Part shown: positions 54,490-61,419 of the stretch, one piece after another
Layout: every line of letters starts with the position of its first letter
How positions within the stretch are numbered: the first letter of the stretch is position 1
Assembly: GCA_001273385.1 (NCBI GenBank)
Contig: LFWW01000002.1
Span: 1-64,000 of the forward strand
Direction: 5' to 3'
Length of the DNA: 64,000 nt
Source: a miscellaneous Crenarchaeota group-6 archaeon AD8-1
GTDB lineage: Archaea; Thermoproteota; Bathyarchaeia; Bathyarchaeales; Bathycorpusculaceae
The notes under the pieces: generated by a model
Seen by the model: only the letters and a program-made list of their open reading frames with translations
Database searches by the model: none
Told to the model about the DNA's origin: nothing
Translations under genes and position numbers: made by a program

Positions 54490-55826
54490 TACTTTTTGGT
54501 TTTTTCATCTTTAATGGTTTTTATGATTACTTTATTGGCATATATTTTTGCATCTTTTAGAATTATTCTGAAACCACCAGCGGTTATCGGTAGTGTTGAT
54601 GCAGAAACAACTGGTGTTGCGAAATCTTCAGCAGGGGATTCTATTATTGCTTCTTTAGGTTCTTCTGTAGCTTCTTTTTCCCAATTTGCTACTACAGGAT
54701 GATTTTTCTCTTTTAAAAAGACCCTCAAAGAATCTATATCTTGAGCATCTTCTTCAGTTGCAATCTTATCTATAACTTCTTTTGGAATAAAATCTTTTAC
54801 GCGTTCTTTTACTTCTTTAGGTAGCCAAACAACTCTATTCCATCCACCATCAGCATCTAAAAATTTAGTTGAGCGCATATATTCAATAGAAAGACCGTGA
54901 AAACCATCAACTTGTCTGCCACCAGCCGTAGAATCAGCGAGTGTCGAAAAAGCTAAGCCATTTACTGTTGTACCTTTAAAACTTCTATTCACCAATCCAA
55001 ATCCATCAACTTCTGGAATGTAAAAAGCAACAGCTTCAAAACACCCGCATGATGTATGAGGGTAATCAAAAGCAGTGTAGAGCCAAACCTTATCAACATC
55101 ACCTAATGTTTTCTTTTTTACAACTTCATTTACTCCCGCATATTCGCCTTTTTCAGCGTTTATTAGTTCGCCTCTTTTAATTGCAAATACTGGTCCTTTT
55201 GGATCAATACTAGCTGAGGCACGTCCATCAAACCATGATATTGCACCACAATTGGAATATCTCTGTGGGGAAATAACACACACATGGGATGGAGCAAAAG
55301 ACTGACATAGCATACATCCATAAAATTCTTCGACATCTTCATCTTTGAGACCGCGTGCTCTTGCATCTCTAGCCTCATAATCCTGTAGGGCTTTTGGGTG
55401 AAGTTCCTTAACTTTTGCTGGATCAGTAATGAATGCTATTTGTATTTTCTCTATTATGTTTAATTCACTTTTGAATAATTTGTATAGAACTTTGCCGATG
55501 TATTGAAAGGAATATCCTTCAATATAATTCATATAACCATGTATTCGTCTCTCTATTACGCCTTCAAGTTGCTGGTCTAGAGTTGATCCGGCTACTTCTA
55601 CGAGTATTCCTAAAGGATAGGCTTTTCCTTCTTCCATATCTTTTATGTCTGGACCAATTATGGTTATTTTTCCATCTTCAATTTCATTTAAGGGTTTTAC
55701 TTTTGCAAGTTCAAATTTCTCCTTAATTGAAGGACCTCCAAGTTCAACTTGCATATTTTTTCTGCGGATTCTTTCCCCTTCGTATATAACTCCTACTTCT
55801 ACGGGTATTTCTTTAAACATTGACAT
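54489..55826 (-). CDS. cdhC: Acetyl-CoA synthase, CODH/ACS beta subunit
   Basis: 445 residues. Holds the Ni-containing A-cluster that joins methyl, CO and CoA. Cluster ligands are seen in GCMLCQSFAPSHVC and SNCGAISWFDG near 170-195 and in HTSCGCFEAVAFYIPE near 258. Archaeal CdhC lacks the N-terminal CO-channel domain of bacterial AcsB, as here. A C-terminal extension (about 375-445), Ala/Glu-rich with a small domain ending in Lys residues, follows the catalytic part. It follows cdhB by two bases. Confidence 0.94.
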   Translation of the reverse strand: MSMFKEIPVEVGVIYEGERIRRKNMQVELGGPSIKEKFELAKVKPLNEIEDGKITIIGPDIKDMEEGKAYPLGILVEVAGSTLDQQLEGVIERRIHGYMNYIEGYSFQYIGKVLYKLFKSELNIIEKIQIAFITDPAKVKELHPKALQDYEARDARARGLKDEDVEEFYGCMLCQSFAPSHVCVISPQRYSNCGAISWFDGRASASIDPKGPVFAIKRGELINAEKGEYAGVNEVVKKKTLGDVDKVWLYTAFDYPHTSCGCFEAVAFYIPEVDGFGLVNRSFKGTTVNGLAFSTLADSTAGGRQVDGFHGLSIEYMRSTKFLDADGGWNRVVWLPKEVKERVKDFIPKEVIDKIATEEDAQDIDSLRVFLKEKNHPVVANWEKEATEEPKEAIIESPAEDFATPVVSASTLPITAGGFRIILKDAKIYANKVIIKTIKDEKTKK

Positions 55827-55828
55827 TT

Positions 55829-56371
55829 TTATTGTCCTCCTTCAAATTTTGAAGTCATGACTTTGAGATTTTCTGCCCAAATTCCAACTCCTGCATTTGG
55901 AAATGACCAACTTGCATGCGGATGATACATATTATCAAGAGTTAGGGTTTTTAATTTTGTAGCAAAATGCATAAGTCCTGACAAAATAAGACCTTGCATA
56001 TAATAAGGTAGAGCAACAAACACAGCTAGATCATGAGGACCTTTCCCATCTATTCCCTGCCATTCAGGATCTACAAGTCTATTACCAATATCCATTGCTG
56101 ACATAAATCCAGCTGGTTTATAACCCCTTTTTAGGAATTCGCCAACCATATGTGCCGTAGCTACAATTGGAATTTTTGAAGCCTTGGCAAAGTCTATCAA
56201 ATAATCTATTAATAATTTTCCTTCCAATTTACGGTTAATTGCATTGCTACCAACAACCAAAATTGGTCGATTAGCCCTTCTTATTAAAGATATAGCAACT
56301 TCTGGTTTCGTTATTGCCATAGCTTTTTTTGTAGAAGAAACTTCAGCACATTGCCACGGTTCACATGACAT
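55829..56371 (-). CDS. cdhB: CODH/ACS epsilon subunit
   Basis: 180 residues. Rossmann-like accessory subunit of the archaeal CODH component: RRANRPILVVGSNA near 32 and PIVATAHMVGEFLKRGYKPAG near 95. It associates with CdhA, perhaps for FAD-linked electron transfer. It sits between cdhA (one base gap) and cdhC. Confidence 0.92.
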   Translation of the reverse strand: MSCEPWQCAEVSSTKKAMAITKPEVAISLIRRANRPILVVGSNAINRKLEGKLLIDYLIDFAKASKIPIVATAHMVGEFLKRGYKPAGFMSAMDIGNRLVDPEWQGIDGKGPHDLAVFVALPYYMQGLILSGLMHFATKLKTLTLDNMYHPHASWSFPNAGVGIWAENLKVMTSKFEGGQ

Positions 56372-56372
56372 A

Positions 56373-58727
56373 TCATTTTATCTCCTTTTTTTTCCTCACT
56401 AATCTCGGAAGAAGGGTAGGATCAGGAATCACCGTTTCTTTCCATCCTTTTTCTTTGATTATTTCTAATATATCATTTTTCATAGTCATGGGTATATCTG
56501 CTTCTGTTCTTACAAATTTATCTATATCTTGGGGGATTAGTCCATAAAATCTCTTGCTTAAATCAATATAATGCGATAGTTTTATGGATCTTCCCTTCCA
56601 AGTGTCATTGGGTCTTATGCATAATTTAGCTATTGTAACCATTGCCTCTTCTTTTGTTTCAACAGTCTGGAATAAATGTTCAGGAGATGGACCAACATTT
56701 ATTTTATCACCTGTTCTAGCATCATAAACTTCCCAATTTTCTTTTTTGTCTTCTCTTCCAAGAAGCATACGTCTATATTTGCTTCCATGAGGACCAACAA
56801 GTACTGGAACACCTAAGCTCCAAAATCCTGCAGCAATTGAAGCAGCTTTTTGTGAGTATGCACCCCAAGCCAATCCAACTGCTCCTATCCGATTATGTAT
56901 ATAATCGGCTATTTCTTCATAATTTCCTCTTAAAGGTCTTTTTGCAAAGATGTTAGCAACTTTTATCGCCGCACCTGCAATATGTGAATTTGCTACACAC
57001 GAACCCACATTAAGTACACCACCAGCAGCAAAATCTCCAGTGAATTCTTCGTATATCGTTTGACCTTCTTCATTTTTATAGGAACCCGCTGACATTGCTG
57101 AGCATCCTGAGGTTACAACAATAAATCTTCTGTTTGCAAATTCTCTGCATATATCATAAACATCCTTACCACCTTTAGGATAGTTTGAACAGCCCACTAC
57201 TGCGAGTATACCAGGTATTTCACCTAGCACAATTGGACTTCCTACATTTCTAATTTCTATATCTTGAATTGCTCCCCTTCCACATCGACAGAAATTTGTT
57301 TCTTCCAACATTTTTTTCTCTCCAGCCTTTATTATAAAACTGTGTATGGAGAGTTTAACCGGACAAACTTGTTCGCATCGAGCACATCCAATACAATATT
57401 CATATAATTCAGTAAGCTTTTTAATTGAACCTTCAGCAGCATCTTTTAGAGCTTCTGAAATTTCCAAGTCTTGAGGACAAGATCTACGACATAGATTACA
57501 ATGCCTACATGTCTTTGCTAATTTTTTAATTTCTTCTAATTCAGGAAGGACTGTGAAATTGCGTCTTTTTGGAGCTACTTGTTGTGCGACTTTTACAGCC
57601 ACTTCACCAACTTTATCTGGATCAAGAATTAAAACCCCGGGTGTTTTGCCCGATACTAAATCAGCAACAATCTCATCTGCAGGATCATCTGTGCGATCTT
57701 TAAAGCCCATACAATTCTTCGCTGAGGCAGCAATTACTGGAGCTTTAACACGTTCTGCTTCATTAAATATGTCTGTTCTTACACATTGTTCATCCAGAAT
57801 TACGACATCAGCAAATCCTCCTCTTATAAATCTAAGTTGCCATGAAATTGGACCGACAATTTTTCCTCGTTTCCAATTGCGAGTTATATCAAAGGCTGTG
57901 CAACACAAACCCACTACTTCAAGAGACTCTCCTAAGTTATTGGCTTTCATATAATCTATAACGCCAATTGAAGGAATGACATTGTGTCCAATAGCCATTA
58001 TTACGGGTTTTGAGGTGTCAACTGTTCCTATTCCTAATTCAATTAATGGAGCATCAGGGTCTGCTTTTGGAAAATCCAATGTTGAAATTTGAGCTATGTC
58101 ACCAATTTCCATCCCTATTTGATCCATTCTACCAGCATGAAATGCTTTTGATTCAAAATCTAGATTATTTCCCTCTTGACCTGTATGAGCTGCTGAGAGA
58201 CAATGGGTAATTTGAGTTTCACAATAATCTAAAACTTCTTCTAAATCACCTAATTTTTCAGGTTTTATTCCAGTTATGAGTCTGGTAACTGGTGCTTCCA
58301 CTTTAATATTTAAACCACCAACATCGAGAGGATAACGTCGTCCATACTTTTCTATTAAATGATCAACCATATGACGAGCGTGTGCTGTATGGGTTGCAGC
58401 CCCTATGCTGCAAGCTAAAAGCACAATACGAGATGATTGAGCCCCAATTTCAAGTCCGCAAGCTCCACGTTTTCCTCCGGTTAAATCACATTTGCCAAAA
58501 GTGCATAAACAACAAAGATCGCATGCAGGTAAATAAAATGGCTTATATTTATTAAGTAAAGTCAAATCCCAATTCCTGAGAGTTGTAATTTCAGGCATTG
58601 GAGTTGGTCCCATTGGTTCTTCCCATGAATCATCAATAAGCTTTCCCACTGAGACCTCAAGATTTTTTATAAGACCCGTATCCGTCTTCATTTCACCAAT
58701 TTTTAAGTGAACATTCTTTCTGGTCAA
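56373..58727 (-). CDS. cdhA: CODH/ACS alpha subunit, carbon monoxide dehydrogenase
   Basis: About 784 residues. Contains the Ni-Fe-S C-cluster and its electron-transfer clusters. The N-terminal cysteines (69, 72, 73, 75, 80, 90 in CDLCCLCTFGKC and GACGLE) serve the D and B clusters. Two ferredoxin motifs, CNLCRRSCP and CIGCARCEQVCP near 400-440, are unique to archaeal CdhA. Later C-cluster cysteines lie in GSCVANSH and nearby. I prefer TTG 58727 (AAAGAGG eight bases upstream) to ATG 58763, whose region overlaps a likely TATA-like TTTATTTAAAT. It follows the two CooC genes. Confidence 0.93.
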   Translation of the reverse strand: MTRKNVHLKIGEMKTDTGLIKNLEVSVGKLIDDSWEEPMGPTPMPEITTLRNWDLTLLNKYKPFYLPACDLCCLCTFGKCDLTGGKRGACGLEIGAQSSRIVLLACSIGAATHTAHARHMVDHLIEKYGRRYPLDVGGLNIKVEAPVTRLITGIKPEKLGDLEEVLDYCETQITHCLSAAHTGQEGNNLDFESKAFHAGRMDQIGMEIGDIAQISTLDFPKADPDAPLIELGIGTVDTSKPVIMAIGHNVIPSIGVIDYMKANNLGESLEVVGLCCTAFDITRNWKRGKIVGPISWQLRFIRGGFADVVILDEQCVRTDIFNEAERVKAPVIAASAKNCMGFKDRTDDPADEIVADLVSGKTPGVLILDPDKVGEVAVKVAQQVAPKRRNFTVLPELEEIKKLAKTCRHCNLCRRSCPQDLEISEALKDAAEGSIKKLTELYEYCIGCARCEQVCPVKLSIHSFIIKAGEKKMLEETNFCRCGRGAIQDIEIRNVGSPIVLGEIPGILAVVGCSNYPKGGKDVYDICREFANRRFIVVTSGCSAMSAGSYKNEEGQTIYEEFTGDFAAGGVLNVGSCVANSHIAGAAIKVANIFAKRPLRGNYEEIADYIHNRIGAVGLAWGAYSQKAASIAAGFWSLGVPVLVGPHGSKYRRMLLGREDKKENWEVYDARTGDKINVGPSPEHLFQTVETKEEAMVTIAKLCIRPNDTWKGRSIKLSHYIDLSKRFYGLIPQDIDKFVRTEADIPMTMKNDILEIIKEKGWKETVIPDPTLLPRLVRKKKEIK

Positions 58728-58840
58728 AATTTTAGCCTCTTTATGATTTAAATAAAAGACCAATAAAAATAGCTTTTTAAACGTTTCCAGATTATTTTAA
58801 GAAAAATATGAAGAAAAATTATATAAAATGAAAAAGTTAA

Positions 58841-59605
58841 TCATAAATAATTTGCTTTAATCAAAATCTTTTTCACAGAAATATAAGCTGGATTGTCAGA
58901 TGGCAAGTCTAATAAGGATTTACCATTTAAAACATAATCATCTAAAAGTGTATCATTTGCAATTTTTCCCACATATTTAAATTTAAGACTTTTTTCAACT
59001 TTATCAGCTAAATTAATTGGAAATCGATAACCACCAACGAGATAAAAATTCTTATAATCGATTTCAACTTCTTTTGTTATCCTTTGAGCTCTTTTTACAT
59101 GATCAAAGGATTTTTTTGAATGATCAAGAATATCGAAAATATCATCGACTCTAGAAGTTATTCTTCTGTTTAAATGCTCCAATCCTGCAGGGGAGTCAAT
59201 AAGAATATATTTGTAATTTTTTATTAGAGAAGTTAATGCACCTTTTAAAGCGGAATTTGGCATACAATAACAACCCTCAACCCATTTAGTTCCAAGCGCC
59301 AGAAAATCGAAATTATCACTCTCATATAATCCTTCTGCCCATATTTTACTCTCTATTCGTTCAGTAGGTGGGATGCCAACGGTTGTTCCACCTTTTTTAA
59401 TAAAAGTGTTAACTAGTAATTCAGCTATAGTGCTTTTTTCCTCAGATACTAGATCAACCCCAAGCATATCTGAGAGATTTTGATCAGGATCAGCATCTAC
59501 TAAAAGTAGAGGAGATTGGTCATTTTCTATAAAACATTTTGTCATTAAACTTACAAAACTTGACTTGCCTGTTCCGCCTCGTCCGATAGTAACAAGAATT
59601 TTCAA
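58841..59605 (-). CDS. CooC-like nickel-insertion ATPase, divergent copy
   Basis: 254 residues, MinD/CooC-type P-loop ATPase. The Walker A reads GRGGTGKS (8-15), so the signature Lys of deviant Walker motifs (GKGGxGKT) is Arg9. The CooC Cys-x-Cys Ni/zinc site is kept (Cys112 and Cys114 in EGCYCMPN). It should help load nickel into CODH, either as a partner of the neighbouring copy or on a different subunit. It lies 30 bases after the first cooC and 113 bases before cdhA on the same strand. Confidence 0.8.
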   Translation of the reverse strand: MKILVTIGRGGTGKSSFVSLMTKCFIENDQSPLLLVDADPDQNLSDMLGVDLVSEEKSTIAELLVNTFIKKGGTTVGIPPTERIESKIWAEGLYESDNFDFLALGTKWVEGCYCMPNSALKGALTSLIKNYKYILIDSPAGLEHLNRRITSRVDDIFDILDHSKKSFDHVKRAQRITKEVEIDYKNFYLVGGYRFPINLADKVEKSLKFKYVGKIANDTLLDDYVLNGKSLLDLPSDNPAYISVKKILIKANYL

Positions 59606-59635
59606 TTCAAATTATCCTCCTTACTTTTTATAAAT

Positions 59636-60415
59636 TCAATTATTTTTTTCAATCAATCTTTCTGAGATATTATCTATTGTTTTTACAGCTATTAGTTCCT
59701 TAAAATTAAGAGGTGAGATACCTTGCATGTCTTTTTCTATAACACCTTGATCAAAAGGAACAAAACCGAGGATTTCTAAATTATTTTTTTTAGCAAAAGC
59801 GACTATAGCTTTTTTTTGGTTTTCATTCATTACTCGATTCCCGATTAGATAAATCTGTTTCATTCCTGCAATTTTTGCCAAATCTTTAATTCTCTTTGCT
59901 ATTTCAAGTGCTTTTAAGTTAGAATCAGCAACAATAATCAACACATCCACATGAGATGCTGTTCCTCTGCCAATATGTTCTACTCCAGCTTCCATATCCA
60001 ATACTATAGCTTCATCTCTTTCCACGATTAAATGACGCAGTAACTCACGAATTACAGCGTTAGGTGCACACATGCAACCTGAACCCATTGAATGGACAGT
60101 GCCCATTACAATCATATTTACCCCAAAAGGGGTTAACATCGAATAATCACGCACAATATCATCTACACTAAAAGTTAAACGATAGACACCTGAATAGCCT
60201 GTGTTTGTTTTTGAATCAACTAATTCTTTATTCTCAGAAATGGGAGTTATCTTTCTGGCTTCTTCTGCAGATAAACCCAACGTTACTGCAAGATTTGGTG
60301 AAGAATCCGCATCTATAGCGATAGTTTTCAGTCCTCTTTCAGCAAATCCTTTTGCAAGACCTGCAGAAATAAGAGTCTTGCCTACACCACCTTTACCAGA
60401 AACAGCAATTTTCAC
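59636..60415 (-). CDS. cooC: CooC1-type carbon monoxide dehydrogenase nickel-insertion ATPase
   Basis: 259 residues. Standard deviant Walker A GKGGVGKT (7-14), Cys114-x-Cys116 in GSGCMCAPN and VLDMEAGVEHIGRGT near 150. In Carboxydothermus CooC1 the equivalent cysteines bind nickel across the dimer. It is the first gene in the operon cooC-cooC2-cdhA-B-C-D-E, and an AT-rich TATA-like tract lies about 30 bases before its ATG, suggesting a very short leader. Confidence 0.92.
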   Translation of the reverse strand: MKIAVSGKGGVGKTLISAGLAKGFAERGLKTIAIDADSSPNLAVTLGLSAEEARKITPISENKELVDSKTNTGYSGVYRLTFSVDDIVRDYSMLTPFGVNMIVMGTVHSMGSGCMCAPNAVIRELLRHLIVERDEAIVLDMEAGVEHIGRGTASHVDVLIIVADSNLKALEIAKRIKDLAKIAGMKQIYLIGNRVMNENQKKAIVAFAKKNNLEILGFVPFDQGVIEKDMQGISPLNFKELIAVKTIDNISERLIEKNN

Positions 60416-60444
60416 ATCTAATCAAGCGACTATTGGATTAATGA

Positions 60445-60457
60445 TTTATTTATATTT
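60445..60457 (-). promoter_or_regulatory. TATA-like box of the cooC-cdh operon
   Basis: On the minus strand AAATATAAATAAA lies 30-42 bases before the cooC ATG. At the usual archaeal spacing transcription would begin within about ten bases of the ATG, so the mRNA may be leaderless or nearly so. The 200 bases between cooC and the divergent gene at 60618 hold the two promoters. Confidence 0.5.
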
Positions 60458-60617
60458 CTTAGGAAATTGCTTAATTCGATGAATCAAAATAATAGTAAGC
60501 CAGTGGGATTATTTTACGAATAATTCATTCAAAAATACAAAAAAATTAAACTAAATTTTTAGGTGCAAAAGATTTTTTAATACGCTCATAATCCAAATTT
60601 AGCCGGAAGATGATCTT

Positions 60618-61343
60618 ATGAAAATATTACATGAGTTTGTACCAACGAGAAAATTTCTTAAATTAGCTGAAGAAACCAAAGATTTAGTAGATGGATGGAA
60701 TGTAACCGATAGTGCAGCTGGATTCCCAGCTCCTGCTGGGACTGTTGTAAGTTGTATACTTAAATCAAAATATCCTGACAAAACAGTTATTCCAATATTT
60801 ATTCTCCATTACAAAGGCCCAGTGGAAGTAGGAGGTTTAGCATTAGCTTCGGACATTATAGGTCTTGATGGATTAGCGCTTACGATGGGAGATATCCCAC
60901 ATTACGGAGAGCCAATTAAGATGCTAAAATCTTCAGAGGAAGCACGACAATTCTTAACTACAAAAGTAAAATTAAAGAGTCTGAAACTAGGTTGTTTGCT
61001 TTCATCAAGACGATCAGTTGAGGATAATATTGCACGTGTTGGAGAAGATTGGGATTTTGTTGCATTCATGAGACTTGAAGAAAAAACATTTCCAAACCTA
61101 GTTGAAGTAGCAAAAGAGTGCAAAAAACTAAACAAGCCAATATATGCATACTTTTTAGTGGGTACACCTAAAAACGCTGAAATTGTTAAAATTATTGGGT
61201 GGCCAGTAACAACAACTATGGATAAAGTTGAAGAATTCGCTGCAAAACTAGATGGTCTGGTCGATGGCATAATTGCTACATGCGCCGGTGATCCTAAAGG
61301 AGATCTAGAGTTACTAAAAAAGTTACAAAAATTCAGATCATAG
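60618..61343 (+). CDS. Methylenetetrahydrofolate-reductase-like (MetF-type) protein
   Basis: 241 residues, a short TIM barrel. GWNVTDSAAGFPAPAG near 26-41 and GLDGLALTMGDIPHYGEP near 83 follow the MetF pattern, in which the segment ending L(T)xGD binds flavin and substrate. MetF reduces methylene- to methyl-tetrahydropterin. It is divergent from the cooC-cdh operon and about 200 bases away. The archaeal F420-dependent reductase (Mer) is not in the window, so this protein is a candidate for that step of the methyl branch. It is shorter than typical MetF (about 290 residues) and could work with a partner subunit. Confidence 0.65.
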   Translation: MKILHEFVPTRKFLKLAEETKDLVDGWNVTDSAAGFPAPAGTVVSCILKSKYPDKTVIPIFILHYKGPVEVGGLALASDIIGLDGLALTMGDIPHYGEPIKMLKSSEEARQFLTTKVKLKSLKLGCLLSSRRSVEDNIARVGEDWDFVAFMRLEEKTFPNLVEVAKECKKLNKPIYAYFLVGTPKNAEIVKIIGWPVTTTMDKVEEFAAKLDGLVDGIIATCAGDPKGDLELLKKLQKFRS

Positions 61344-61419
61344 AATAAAACATTATCCTATCCATTCCCTTTTTTCATGATTTTTTCATTCAATTATAGA
61401 TTATTTAGAATTACAGCAA

